Origin: Bacillota bacterium | GTDB lineage: Bacteria > Bacillota > Clostridia > TANB77 > CAG-465 | Length of the DNA: 64,000 nt | Direction: 5' to 3' | Assembly (NCBI GenBank): GCA_023460515.1 | Contig: JAEWPS010000032.1 | Span: forward strand, 62,001-126,000 | In this document: positions 8,477 to 17,587 of the stretch, in pieces | Layout of the letters: each line of letters starts with the position of its first letter | Numbering within the stretch: position 1 is the stretch's first letter | Translations under genes and position numbers: made by a program | Notes under the pieces: generated by a model | Seen by the model: only the letters and a program-made list of their open reading frames with translations | What the model was told of the DNA's origin: nothing | Databases searched by the model: none

Positions 8477-8941
8477 ATGAAAAACGGATTCACAATGGTA
8501 TCATTAGTTCTATATGTAATGTTATTCTTTACATTCACAGTATTTGCAACAGCTATTAGTACTAATTTAAATTACAAAGTTCTTTCTGAAAAGGGAAGAG
8601 TAATTGTAAATGAAAACTATATTAAGCTATATACAAACTTAATAAACAGCGCTAAAGCGAGTACTTCGGTGGATATTATTAATAATAAAATAATTTTTTC
8701 AAATGGCGATTTATATGAATACAATTCAGTTAGTAAAGAACTATTTAAGAATTCTGGTAATATTCTTCAAAATGTGGAAAATTTTAATATTACCAATTTA
8801 GAAAGTATATTAGGAACTTCAAACAACATAGGTGACATGGATATTGTTAAATGTTTTAGTTTAAATGTTATCTTTAAAAAATATAACGAGACAGTTAATA
8901 AAGATATAGTTATAACTGTAGGAGATGAAATTAATGAATAA
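8477..8941 (+). CDS. Minor pilin-like protein
   Basis: A 154-residue protein with the prepilin-like start MKNG then FTMVSLVLYVMLFF, so the peptidase cut is expected after Gly4; Ser replaces Glu at +5. The layout (longer hydrophobic helix, then an alpha/beta domain) recalls ComGF/GspJ-type minor pilins that form the pilus tip. ATG 8477 is preferred because AAGGTGAT at 8461-8468 lies at proper distance; an in-frame TTG at 8468 touches that site. The start is next to the stop of the fusion gene and the end overlaps the next gene, so translation is probably coupled. Confidence 0.7.
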   Translation: MKNGFTMVSLVLYVMLFFTFTVFATAISTNLNYKVLSEKGRVIVNENYIKLYTNLINSAKASTSVDIINNKIIFSNGDLYEYNSVSKELFKNSGNILQNVENFNITNLESILGTSNNIGDMDIVKCFSLNVIFKKYNETVNKDIVITVGDEINE

Positions 8942-9161
8942 AAATAAGCTTAGGGGATCAGGTATTTTAATAGTTATCTTATCTGCAATAACTTTTTCTA
9001 TTTATACTTCCTCTACTTATGCAGAGCAACAGCACTTTAGTATAATGGCAAAAAAGTATGAAAAAAGTATTGTTGGATATTACGAGAAAGATAATGAGAA
9101 CATAGATGTAATATATGATGAGTTATTACGTTTTAATAAATTAAATGAAAATAATATGTAA
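8934..9161 (+). CDS. Small pilin-like protein of the pilus operon
   Basis: A 75-residue protein with a basic N-terminus (MNKNKLRGSG), a hydrophobic helix (ILIVILSAITFSIY) and a short hydrophilic remainder. The leader-helix arrangement is pilin-like, though far shorter than normal and without Glu+5; it could be a PilX/ComGG-like minor pilin. ATG 8934 is used because GGAG at 8921-8924 is nine bases before it, while the in-frame ATG at 8925 directly abuts that site. It overlaps the previous gene by eight bases. Confidence 0.6.
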   Translation: MNKNKLRGSGILIVILSAITFSIYTSSTYAEQQHFSIMAKKYEKSIVGYYEKDNENIDVIYDELLRFNKLNENNM

Positions 9162-9178
9162 GTAAGGGGGATAACGAT

Positions 9179-10816
9179 ATGTTTGAAAATGTTAAAGCCA
9201 GAAAAAATCCGATAGGATTAGAATTTATTAAAAGAGGTGTGCTTACAGATGTTCAAGTTACTAGAGTACTTGAATATCAGAAGGATCATAGGGATTTAAA
9301 ATTTGGTGAAATAGTAGATATTCTAGATATGTGTGATAAAACAGAATTATTAGAAATTCTATCAAATAAACTTCAATATGAAGGAGTAATGTTGGATGGA
9401 AAACTAAATGTTACACCTGTAGATTATTTACCAAGAGATATAATTATAAATTATAGGGCATTACCTTTTAGTTTGGAAGGTAATAGATTAAGTGTTGCTT
9501 TTGCTGATGTACAAAATGCACAAAAAGTAAAAGAAATAGAGCTTATGCTGATGAATGCTGGATATGAAATGCAAATATACATTACATTATATACTTCTAT
9601 TATGAAGCAAATTGGTGATGTAAGAACTGTAGAGAACAAATTTGTTGATAAAGATGAGAAAGATACATCTAAACTTATTGATAATATAATTATGACCGCT
9701 ATAAGTAAAAGAGCAAGTGATATACACGTAGAACCATTAGCAGATAAAATTAGGGTTAGATTTAGAATTGATGGTGAACTTATAACTGCAACTGAACTTC
9801 CAAAAGATAGACAACAAATAGTAACAGGTAGGTTAAAGTCTATATCTAATATGCATCAAGAAATCACTTATGACCAAGATGGTAGCATAAATACGTACGA
9901 AAACTTTAGTATTCGTGTATCTTCGCAAAAAAATGTAAACGGTGAAAAATTTGTTCTTAGATTCTTAAAGAAGAATTCTAATCTAAAATCATTAGGAGAA
10001 TTAGGATTTCCACAAGATAAAGAATTAATATCTGAAGCTTTCGAGAAAAGAAATAGTATGGTACTTATATGTGCTCCTACAGGAGAAGGTAAAACAACTA
10101 CATTATATAGTGTACTAGATTTCTTAAATAAACCAGAAATAAATATAATATCTATAGAAAACCCTGTTGAAATGAGAATGCCTGGTATAAATCAGGTTGA
10201 AATTGGACCTAATATAACATTTGCATCTGCACTTAGAACAGTTTTAAGACAAGATCCAGACATTATATTGGTTGGTGAGATAAGAGATCAAGAAACAGCG
10301 GCAATTGCTATAGAAGCTGGCCAAACAGGTCATCTTGTTCTTGCAACAATACATACAATTGATGCTATAGAGGCTATTACAAGAATAAAGAAAATGGGAA
10401 TATCTACATATGATGTTTCAGCAACACTTGTAACTACAATTTCACAAAGACTTATAAGGAGACTTTGTGAAAAATGTAAGAAGCCACACATTTTAACAGA
10501 TAGTGAAAAGAAGTATATTACTAGAATAGAAAAAAATACTGGTGCAAAATTTGTAGTTGATGAATCAAAATTATTTGAGCCTGTAGGATGTCAATATTGT
10601 AATGGTATAGGATATTTTGAGAGAATAGGAGCATTTGAAATATTATGTATTAATGATGAATTAAAAGATATGATTTCAGAAGGAGCCTCTACTATAGAGA
10701 TAAGAAAATATGCAACTGCAAATACTACATATAGACCTTTAATTGTTGATGCACTTAATAAAGTTTTAGAAGGTGTAACTACAATCGAAGAATTAAAAAG
10801 AAAAATTATAGTTTAA
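9179..10816 (+). CDS. pilB: Type IV pilus extension ATPase
   Basis: A 545-residue GspE/PilB-family hexameric ATPase that powers pilus extension from the cytoplasmic side. Seen in order: an N-terminal MshEN/GspE-N-like domain, the SDIHVEPL region, Walker A APTGEGKTTT near residue 300, the Asp/His boxes, Walker B-like DIILVGEIRD near 361-370, and the zinc-binding CEKC (about 430) and CQYC (about 470) pair typical of PilB/GspE but not PilT. Strong GGGGG ribosome site before the ATG. It lies directly upstream of pilT and pilC. Confidence 0.95.
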   Translation: MFENVKARKNPIGLEFIKRGVLTDVQVTRVLEYQKDHRDLKFGEIVDILDMCDKTELLEILSNKLQYEGVMLDGKLNVTPVDYLPRDIIINYRALPFSLEGNRLSVAFADVQNAQKVKEIELMLMNAGYEMQIYITLYTSIMKQIGDVRTVENKFVDKDEKDTSKLIDNIIMTAISKRASDIHVEPLADKIRVRFRIDGELITATELPKDRQQIVTGRLKSISNMHQEITYDQDGSINTYENFSIRVSSQKNVNGEKFVLRFLKKNSNLKSLGELGFPQDKELISEAFEKRNSMVLICAPTGEGKTTTLYSVLDFLNKPEINIISIENPVEMRMPGINQVEIGPNITFASALRTVLRQDPDIILVGEIRDQETAAIAIEAGQTGHLVLATIHTIDAIEAITRIKKMGISTYDVSATLVTTISQRLIRRLCEKCKKPHILTDSEKKYITRIEKNTGAKFVVDESKLFEPVGCQYCNGIGYFERIGAFEILCINDELKDMISEGASTIEIRKYATANTTYRPLIVDALNKVLEGVTTIEELKRKIIV

Positions 10817-10834
10817 GAACTTAAGGAGAATAAA

Positions 10835-11935
10835 ATGGATTTATTTAATATGATTTTAGAAAAAGGTATAAATTTAGGTGCTTCAGATATACATCTTTCG
10901 CCTGGATCTGTTCCTATATACAGAGTAGATAGGAAACTTTCTTTTGATGAATCAAAACTTCCAATGAGTGGAGAAATGCTATCAAATTTAGTATTTGATT
11001 TTGCAAGAATTACGAAAAATCTTGATAAAATATTTGAAGAAAAAAAACAAGTAGATTTTGCATATACGTATAACGGGTATAGATTTAGAATAAATTTATC
11101 TCTTACAAAAGGATTTCCTACATTTTCAATACGTTTAATACCTAATGGAAATATAGATGTTGAAGCAACAGGAATAAAAGATTTAATCGCTAGACTTAAG
11201 AAAGTTAATTCGGGATTAGTTCTTATAACAGGAAAAGTGAATTCAGGAAAATCTACAACACTTAATGCTTATATACAAGAGTTAAATAAAGAAGCAAGTA
11301 GAAAAATTGTTACAATAGAGGATCCTATTGAATATGTCCATACGTCAAATAAATGTGTAATAATACAAAAAGAAGTCGGAATTGAAGCTGATGTTATTAG
11401 TTATTATGATGGACTTATAAACTTACTTCGTGAGGATGCAGATATATCTGTACTTGGTGAAATAAGAGACAAAAAGACAATGGATGTTGCGTTAGATTTA
11501 GCTGAATCGGGTGGATTAGTAATTGGAACACTACACACAAGATCTTGCGGAGAGACAATTGAAAGAATAATAAATATGTATGAAGCTAGTGATCAAGGCT
11601 CTATAAAAAATACATTATCTAACGTTTTAAAATTGGTAATCTCACAAAAACTATTAAACGGAACAAATGGTGGCTTAATACTTGCTCCGGAGATAATGGT
11701 TGTAAATAATACAATAGCTGCTCAAATAAGACAAGAAAAATTTATTATATCAGAATTAGAAGATTCAGTACACTCTTTAAGACTTTCTGGTTGTAAGAGT
11801 TTTGAGTCATCGTTAGCAGAATTATATGTATCTAAAAAAGTTGATATGAAAACAATTAAACTTGCTATAGAGCAAGATAAGGTAGATATTATAAAAGGAC
11901 TTATAGTAAATGCCGGTGGTTCACTGGAAGAATAA
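10835..11935 (+). CDS. pilT: Type IV pilus retraction ATPase
   Basis: A 366-residue PilT-family ATPase that depolymerises pili, giving twitching motility and retraction. GASDIHLSPG at the N-terminus, Walker A GKVNSGKST near residues 133-141 (PilT proteins usually have GPTGSGKST, so two loop positions differ), LGEIRDKKTM near 207, and the His-box GTLHTRS. It lacks the CxxC pairs of PilB, which supports retraction rather than extension. Its presence says these pili are probably dynamic rather than secretion-type pseudopili. Confidence 0.92.
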   Translation: MDLFNMILEKGINLGASDIHLSPGSVPIYRVDRKLSFDESKLPMSGEMLSNLVFDFARITKNLDKIFEEKKQVDFAYTYNGYRFRINLSLTKGFPTFSIRLIPNGNIDVEATGIKDLIARLKKVNSGLVLITGKVNSGKSTTLNAYIQELNKEASRKIVTIEDPIEYVHTSNKCVIIQKEVGIEADVISYYDGLINLLREDADISVLGEIRDKKTMDVALDLAESGGLVIGTLHTRSCGETIERIINMYEASDQGSIKNTLSNVLKLVISQKLLNGTNGGLILAPEIMVVNNTIAAQIRQEKFIISELEDSVHSLRLSGCKSFESSLAELYVSKKVDMKTIKLAIEQDKVDIIKGLIVNAGGSLEE

Positions 11936-11961
11936 TTTTTATAACAAGGAGGTTGGATTAA

Positions 11962-13278
11962 ATGCCAGATTATAAATATAGAGCGCTTTTAAGGGATGGA
12001 AAAGTTATAAGAGGAAAAATGCTTGCAATTAATAAACATCAAGTTATTGTAAAATTAAAAGAAGCAAAAATACAACCTATTGTTGTTAAAAAGATGAAAA
12101 CTACTAACGTTGAAAAAAGTAAACTTTTCAAGAAGAATACACAACCTAAATATACACCTCAAAACCTTAAAGCAGATTTCAAAAAAATAACTTTTAAAGA
12201 TCTTAGAGATGTTCAATTTCATCCTTTTAGTAGAATTAAGACTAGAGATATTTTATCTTTTGTTAATAATTTATACATATTAAAAAAAGCAGATTTCAAT
12301 AATATACAGGCACTTCGTGCTCTATATGAAGGAACGGAAAATCCAGTATTTAAAGATATAGTTGAAGATCTTCTTATTGGTGTTGAATCTGGTGAAAGAC
12401 TTAACACGGTCATGGCAGATTATCCGAAAGTATTTTCTACTATGTTTGTCAGTTTTGTAAAAGTTGGTGAAGAATCTGGTACATTAGATACTGCACTTTT
12501 ATATGCAAGAGATTATCTTGAAAGTTCAACAAAATTAAAAAAGCAGATACGATCAGCTATAATACCAAAGGTATTACAATTTGTAGGAATAATGGCAGCT
12601 ATGTTTGTAGCTTTAATTATGGGTGTTCCATTACTTAAATCTGTATATGAAACATTTGGTTCAACAAAGACACTTCCTGCAGCAACGCTTGGAGCTTTAG
12701 ATATTGCTGAATGGTTTATGGCAAATTGGTACTTAATACTTGCAATTATCCTTGCAATGATTTTTGTATTTATAACCTATATTAATACTCCTAGGGGGCG
12801 ATATAATTGGGATAAACTACTTATGAGCTTTCCTGTTGTTGGTAAATTAAATACAAATATTATTATAAGTAAGTTTTTTCAAGCTATGTTACTTAATTTG
12901 AAAAACGGAATGAGAATACAAGAAAGTTTAGATATATCTAAAGATGTAACAAATAATTATTATTTCTTATCTTTAGTTGAAGTCGCAAAATCTAACAGTT
13001 TAATAGGTGAATCATGGATTACGCCTTTTGATGAAAGGCATGTATTTAAACCAATGGTTTCAGAAATGATATCTATAGGAATGAAAACAAATCTATCTGA
13101 AATGATGGATAAAGTAAATCAATATATAATTATGGAAATTGATGAATCAATTGAGAAGTTTGTTAAATGGTTACCTGATGTAACATATCTTTTTGTTGGT
13201 ATAGCATTGATTGCATTTATGATTGTTGTTATGATTCCTTTAATAGAAGTTTACATGGGTTCATTTATAACAATGTAA
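11962..13278 (+). CDS. pilC: Type IV pilus inner-membrane platform protein
   Basis: A 438-residue GspF/PilC-family protein with two GspF domains, each with hydrophobic helices (around residues 195-215, 250-270 and 410-435). The first domain shows GVESGERLNTVM and VKVGEESGTLDTAL, hallmark GspF segments. It is the platform that couples the PilB/PilT motors to the pilin pool. The N-terminal DYKYRALLRDGKVIRGKM is typical of PilC. AGGAGG precedes the ATG. Last gene of the operon. Confidence 0.93.
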   Translation: MPDYKYRALLRDGKVIRGKMLAINKHQVIVKLKEAKIQPIVVKKMKTTNVEKSKLFKKNTQPKYTPQNLKADFKKITFKDLRDVQFHPFSRIKTRDILSFVNNLYILKKADFNNIQALRALYEGTENPVFKDIVEDLLIGVESGERLNTVMADYPKVFSTMFVSFVKVGEESGTLDTALLYARDYLESSTKLKKQIRSAIIPKVLQFVGIMAAMFVALIMGVPLLKSVYETFGSTKTLPAATLGALDIAEWFMANWYLILAIILAMIFVFITYINTPRGRYNWDKLLMSFPVVGKLNTNIIISKFFQAMLLNLKNGMRIQESLDISKDVTNNYYFLSLVEVAKSNSLIGESWITPFDERHVFKPMVSEMISIGMKTNLSEMMDKVNQYIIMEIDESIEKFVKWLPDVTYLFVGIALIAFMIVVMIPLIEVYMGSFITM

Positions 13279-13325
13279 AAAATAAAACAAAAAAAGCAAA
13301 AAAATAAAATAATAGTAATAAATAG

Positions 13326-13386
13326 ACAAGTCATGAATATATATATATCATAGGTGATATGTATTGAAAAAATGGCTTGTTTTTTT
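13326..13386 (+). terminator. Nested hairpin with T-run overlapping the spoIID start
   Basis: Outer arms ACAAGTCAT (13326-13334) and ATGGCTTGT (13372-13380, one G-U pair) enclose an inner hairpin ATATATATCA/TGATATGTAT (13341-13350 and 13355-13364) with a four-base loop, followed by seven T. This has terminator form for the pilus operon, yet its 3' arm lies inside the first codons of spoIID and the inner hairpin holds the spoIID ribosome site AGGTGAT and part of the TTG start. It could act as terminator and as translation block for read-through RNA. Confidence 0.5.
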
Positions 13387-14386
13387 GTGCACTTTATTAT
13401 TTTGTTTATCTTTAATATTAATTATAATAAACATGTTTATAAAAGCAGATGAAGAAGAGAAAGCGTTGATTAAGCAAGAAGAAAAAAATGATAAACAAAT
13501 CATTGAATATAAAGCAAATCAAACTATAAGAGTAAAATTACATGATACAGGCGAAATAATTGCAATGGACATAAACGACTACTTAAGAGGAGTAGTTGCC
13601 TCAGAAATGCCTGCAGCATATAATATAGAGGCTTTAAAAGCACAGGCAATTGTAGCTAGAACATATACATATAGAAAAATGTTAGAGAAAGTAGAAGGAT
13701 CAAACGCAGATATATGTGACGATTTTAATCATTGTCAGGCATTTTATGTTAAAGAAAAATTATTAAGTATCTGGGCAAATAGAGGATTTGACGATCATAC
13801 TAGAATAGAATATTGGGACAAAGTAAATGAAGCTGTTGTATCAACTCAAAATCAGGTTATAACATATAATGGAGAATATATAAAAGCATTTTTTCATGCT
13901 AGTAGTCCAATAAAAACAGAGAATATAGATCAAATATGGGGAGGTATAAAAATACCATATTTAGTTAGTGTAGATAATATTGAGTATGAAGATTACTCTA
14001 ATAGAAATAGTGAAGTATTAGTAGCATTTTCAAATTTAGAAAAACAAATATGTGAAAAAATAGATAGTAATTTTAAACTATCGGATATATATAATCCAAA
14101 GGAAAATATAAAAATAAATAGTTATACAACCAGCGGTAGAGTAAAAGATATTGAAGTGGGGAATTTAACAATATCTGCTGAAAAATTAAGAACAATATTT
14201 GGTCTTAAATCGACACAATTTGAACTTTGTATATTAGATGATGGAGTTTTATTTAAGGTAACCGGATATGGACATGGCATTGGAATGAGCCAGGTGGGAG
14301 CCAACTATTTAGCAGGTAATGGAAGTAATTGTTTAGATATAATAAAACATTATTATACTGGAGTTGAGGTTATAACTATTAAATAA
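13364..14386 (+). CDS. spoIID: Stage II sporulation protein D
   Basis: SpoIID is the membrane-bound lytic transglycosylase of the DMP complex that degrades septal peptidoglycan during engulfment of the forespore. One N-terminal membrane helix (residues 4-26), then the SpoIID/LytB domain with VVASEMPAAYNIEALKAQA and the C-terminal GYGHGIGMSQVGA signature. Length 340 is normal. Start is TTG at 13364 after AGGTGAT; no in-frame ATG lies before the membrane helix. First of a spoIID-spoIIQ-spoIIID set, an order common in Clostridia, and expected to be under mother-cell control, although I could not define a sigma-E promoter. Confidence 0.94.
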   Translation: MKKWLVFLCTLLFCLSLILIIINMFIKADEEEKALIKQEEKNDKQIIEYKANQTIRVKLHDTGEIIAMDINDYLRGVVASEMPAAYNIEALKAQAIVARTYTYRKMLEKVEGSNADICDDFNHCQAFYVKEKLLSIWANRGFDDHTRIEYWDKVNEAVVSTQNQVITYNGEYIKAFFHASSPIKTENIDQIWGGIKIPYLVSVDNIEYEDYSNRNSEVLVAFSNLEKQICEKIDSNFKLSDIYNPKENIKINSYTTSGRVKDIEVGNLTISAEKLRTIFGLKSTQFELCILDDGVLFKVTGYGHGIGMSQVGANYLAGNGSNCLDIIKHYYTGVEVITIK

Positions 14387-14407
14387 TACAAAAGAGAAGG
14401 TGATAAG

Positions 14408-15331
14408 ATGAAAGTAAAAATAAATAATATATTTAAAAACGCAAATAAGGATATTAGTATTAATCAAATTGCGAGTATAAAAAGAAGAACTAATATAAAT
14501 CAAGCTAGTGAGTTCTTAGTTACAGAAGAAATTAGTAAGGAAGAACACAGGGAATATAGAAGAAAAGGTGCAAATAAGAATAGAAATATATTTTACTTGT
14601 TAAAAAAAATTAAATATAAATTTATGCTAAAGAAGAGTTATTATATATTATTTGCTTTAATGAGTGTGCTCGCTGCTATAAGTATATATACTAATTTTTT
14701 AACATACAAGGATAAAAACAATGAAAGTTATGAAGTATTTAATAGTAATGATGGAGATAAGGAAATTCAAGAAGCTGAATCATCAATATCGGAAGAATTA
14801 CAAGATAAGAGTAGTAATAATATAGATACAAGAACGATTAATAAGGAGCAAATTGTTATTTTAAATACAGCATCAAGTGTAAATGAAAAAAAAAACACTA
14901 CAGTAAAAGAAACAATTGTACCACTTAGCTTTGTAAAGCCTATAAATGGTGAAATAATCAAGGTTTATTCTGTGAGTGAGTTACTATTCTCTAAGACGTT
15001 AGAATCATGGAAGACTCATGATGGAGTGGATGTAAAAGCAAATCTAGGTGAAAGTGTAAGAAGTATTGAAAAAGGCATAATTGAAAAAATATATGAAGAC
15101 TCATTTTATGGGACAACAATTATAATTGATCATGGTCAAGGTTATAAAAGTATTTATTCAAATTTAGAAAGTAAAGTAAATGTAAGTGAAAAACAGGTTA
15201 TTAAAAAATCATTTGTTATAGGTAAATTAGGGAAAACATCTATAGGGGAAATAAAAGATGATCCACATGTTCATTTTATGCTTATGTTTAATAATAAAAT
15301 TATAGATCCTACAAGTAAAATTAAATTTTAG
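14408..15331 (+). CDS. spoIIQ: SpoIIQ-like M23 family endopeptidase
   Basis: A 307-residue protein with one membrane helix (about residues 77-97), an extracytoplasmic spacer and a C-terminal LytM/M23 domain. Zinc ligands appear complete: His and Asp in THDGVDV, and HxH in HVHFML, unlike the inactive SpoIIQ of Bacillus. In Clostridia such a protein sits between spoIID and spoIIID and works in engulfment and the mother cell-forespore channel with SpoIIIAH. Placement fits that exactly. AGAAGGTGAT precedes the ATG. Confidence 0.85.
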   Translation: MKVKINNIFKNANKDISINQIASIKRRTNINQASEFLVTEEISKEEHREYRRKGANKNRNIFYLLKKIKYKFMLKKSYYILFALMSVLAAISIYTNFLTYKDKNNESYEVFNSNDGDKEIQEAESSISEELQDKSSNNIDTRTINKEQIVILNTASSVNEKKNTTVKETIVPLSFVKPINGEIIKVYSVSELLFSKTLESWKTHDGVDVKANLGESVRSIEKGIIEKIYEDSFYGTTIIIDHGQGYKSIYSNLESKVNVSEKQVIKKSFVIGKLGKTSIGEIKDDPHVHFMLMFNNKIIDPTSKIKF

Positions 15332-15371
15332 TATATAGAATATTTTAACATATTAAATGGGAGTGATTAAA

Positions 15372-15629
15372 GTGACATATTCAGATATTGATGAAAGAGC
15401 TAAATTATTAGCTGTATATATAATAGAAACAGGAAGTACAGTTAGAGTTGCAGCAAAAGAATTTAATGTAAGTAAATCTACCGTTCATAAAGATATAGCT
15501 GAGAGATTAGAAAAGTTTAATCCATCTCTTGCAGATGAAGCTAAAAAAATATTAGAAATAAATAAGTCAGAAAGACATATAAGGGGTGGTCTTGCGACTA
15601 AGCTTAAATATCTTGAGAAAAGTTCATAA
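15372..15629 (+). CDS. spoIIID: Sporulation transcription regulator SpoIIID
   Basis: An 85-residue helix-turn-helix DNA-binding protein that tunes the sigma-E mother-cell regulon. The helix-turn-helix VRVAAKEFNVSKSTVHKDI and the C-terminal RHIRGGLATKLKYL are diagnostic. GTG at 15372 is the likely start, since GGGAGTGAT (15359-15367) is at correct distance and the product then begins like known SpoIIID proteins; an upstream ATG at 15357 overlaps that site. Confidence 0.94.
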   Translation: MTYSDIDERAKLLAVYIIETGSTVRVAAKEFNVSKSTVHKDIAERLEKFNPSLADEAKKILEINKSERHIRGGLATKLKYLEKSS

Positions 15630-15675
15630 AATAAAAACAATTTACATAACTTTATATCAAATTTGACAGAAAAGG

Positions 15676-15704
15676 TTGCAAATTGGATAAAAATAGTATA
15701 TAAT
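15676..15704 (+). promoter_or_regulatory. Sigma-A-type promoter of the recombinase gene
   Basis: TTGCAA (15676-15681), 17-base spacer, TATAAT (15699-15704), 28 bases before the ATG at 15732. Confidence 0.75.
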
Positions 15705-15731
15705 ATATTTATTCAATGGAGGGCAATAACG

Positions 15732-16583
15732 ATGAGAGTTATAGTAGAAGAATTTATTAGCTATTTAGAAACTAGACATGCGGCTAGAAATACAATAGCT
15801 TCTTATGAAAGAGATATTACAAAATTTGAGCATTACTTTGAAGATCAAAACAAAAAGATCTTTAATTTAACAAAAGATGACATGCAAGAATATCTGAACT
15901 CTTTGATGTTAGAAGGTAAATCTAATGCAACAATATCAAGAGTATCAGCTTCTATAAAGGCTTATTACAAGTATTTAGTAAGTAGAAACCTGGCAGAGAG
16001 TAATATAGTTGCAGACGTTGTCACTTATAAAGTTGACAAAAAGGAACCAAGTATATTAACAAAAAGTGAAATTGAAGAATTATTAAAGCAACCTATTGAT
16101 AGTGATTTAAAAGGTCAAAGAGACCAAACAATGCTTCAAACTTTATACTCGACTGGAATGAGAGTTACAGAGCTTATATCACTAAAAATGAGTGATGTTA
16201 ACTTCACTAATGGAACAATTAAAATAGCAAAAAATAAGACTTCAAGAGTTATAAAATTAAGTAACTCAACAATGAAATATTTAACTAATTATATGTTGAA
16301 TATGAGACCATTACTTATAAAGTTAGATACGGACGATACATTGTTTTTAAATGCTAACGGTAAAAAACTTACAAGACAAGGGTTTTGGAAGATTCTTAAA
16401 CAGTATAAGGATGGAGCTCATATAGCGAAAGAATTAACACCACATACTCTTAGACATTCATTTGCAGTTCATCAATTGAAAGATGGAATAGAAATGAAAA
16501 AGTTGCAAGAAATTCTTGGACATACTGATATAGCAACTACTATGATGTACAATAGTTTTTTAGATAACGGTAGAAATGTATAA
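15732..16583 (+). CDS. Xer-type tyrosine recombinase
   Basis: A 283-residue tyrosine recombinase of XerC/XerD size with the SAM-like N-terminal domain (EEFISYLETRHAARNTIASY) and the catalytic domain: Arg in STGMRVTEL, Lys in KNKTSRV, HTLRHSF, GHTDIATTMMY with the nucleophile Tyr. XerD resolves chromosome dimers at dif; this gene lies beside sporulation and transporter genes and has no phage genes around it, so a housekeeping XerD role is more likely than a mobile-element integrase. Start: ATG 15732 with GGAGGG at 15718-15723; in-frame codons upstream overlap the promoter. Confidence 0.85.
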   Translation: MRVIVEEFISYLETRHAARNTIASYERDITKFEHYFEDQNKKIFNLTKDDMQEYLNSLMLEGKSNATISRVSASIKAYYKYLVSRNLAESNIVADVVTYKVDKKEPSILTKSEIEELLKQPIDSDLKGQRDQTMLQTLYSTGMRVTELISLKMSDVNFTNGTIKIAKNKTSRVIKLSNSTMKYLTNYMLNMRPLLIKLDTDDTLFLNANGKKLTRQGFWKILKQYKDGAHIAKELTPHTLRHSFAVHQLKDGIEMKKLQEILGHTDIATTMMYNSFLDNGRNV

Positions 16584-16592
16584 AACAATATA

Positions 16593-16620
16593 AAATCCTT
16601 CTTCGGAAGGATTTTTTTTA
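16593..16620 (+). terminator. Terminator after the recombinase gene
   Basis: Perfect stem AAATCCTTC/GAAGGATTT (16593-16601, 16606-16614) with a TTCG tetraloop and a T-run. It lies only 21 bases before the next start, so the next gene may depend on read-through or on a promoter not recognised here. Confidence 0.9.
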
Positions 16621-16640
16621 ATAGGAGATTTGATTAAATT

Positions 16641-17507
16641 ATGGATAGATATAATGATACAAAGAAAATTAGCGTGCTAGGTATAGCTGCAAATTTATTT
16701 TTGTTTATAATAAAAATAGTAATTGCAACATTAAGTAAAAGTCAGGGATTACTAGCAGATGCAATAAATAGTGGAACAGACATATTTACTTCTGTCATGA
16801 CTTATATAGGAAATAAAATTGCAAGTAAACCTCGTGATAAGGAACATCCATATGGACATGGTAAAGTGGAATATGTATTTTCATTAATCATTAGTATCTG
16901 TATGATTTTTTTGAGTTTTAAAATACTTCAAAACTCGTTTTTATCAATAATAACAAAACAAGAATTAGTATTTTCAAGTAAATTGGTAATTGTATGCATA
17001 ATAACAATTATTGTTAAATTGTCACTATATATTTACACGCGAAAGATGGCATTAATTCATGAGAATTTATTAATATCTGCTGCTTCAGAAGATCATAGAA
17101 ATGATGTGTTTGTCAGTTTAGCAACCTTGATTGGTATAATATGTGCTAAATTTGGGTTTAACTACGTAGATGGAATTGTAGGTATTCTTATATCTATATG
17201 GATCACTTATATTGCAATAAAATTATTCTTTTCTGCTTATTATGTTTTAATTGATACAGATATTAATGATGCATTAAAAGAAAAAATTACAAATGTCATA
17301 AATGAATCTAATAGTTGTAAATTAGATAGCATAAAATCGCGTCCGATTGGGGTTAATTATATATTACTTATGGAAATTTCGGTTGAAGGGAACATTACTT
17401 TAGAAGAAGGACATGAAATAGCTGAAAATATTAAAAGAGAAGTATGTAAGGTTGAAAAAATAGTTGATGCAATAGTTCATGTTAATCCTAAAATATATAA
17501 AAACTAG
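16641..17507 (+). CDS. Cation diffusion facilitator family metal transporter
   Basis: A 288-residue CDF antiporter that exports divalent metal ions (Zn, Mn or Fe) in exchange for protons. Metal-site motifs are visible: DAINSGTD in the second helix region and EDHRND in the fifth, plus the HPYGHGKVEY loop. A cytoplasmic C-terminal domain follows (about residues 205-288) ending in HVNPK. Metal preference cannot be read reliably, though the Asp-Asp/His-Asp site would suit Zn. GGAG precedes the ATG. Confidence 0.88.
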   Translation: MDRYNDTKKISVLGIAANLFLFIIKIVIATLSKSQGLLADAINSGTDIFTSVMTYIGNKIASKPRDKEHPYGHGKVEYVFSLIISICMIFLSFKILQNSFLSIITKQELVFSSKLVIVCIITIIVKLSLYIYTRKMALIHENLLISAASEDHRNDVFVSLATLIGIICAKFGFNYVDGIVGILISIWITYIAIKLFFSAYYVLIDTDINDALKEKITNVINESNSCKLDSIKSRPIGVNYILLMEISVEGNITLEEGHEIAENIKREVCKVEKIVDAIVHVNPKIYKN

Positions 17508-17587
17508 TATATAAATAATTATTTTTTTAATAACACAAAACTATCACAAAAGCATTATATAATTTTAATAAGGATGTGTTAATAATT

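Noticed and set aside
13364..14386. spoIID pseudogene because of missing ATG
   Set aside because: TTG start with AGGTGAT gives a complete protein with membrane helix and all motifs.
15732..16583. Tyrosine recombinase as integrase of a mobile element
   Set aside because: Size and motifs fit XerD, there is no excisionase, phage or conjugation gene near it, and no direct repeats flank it.
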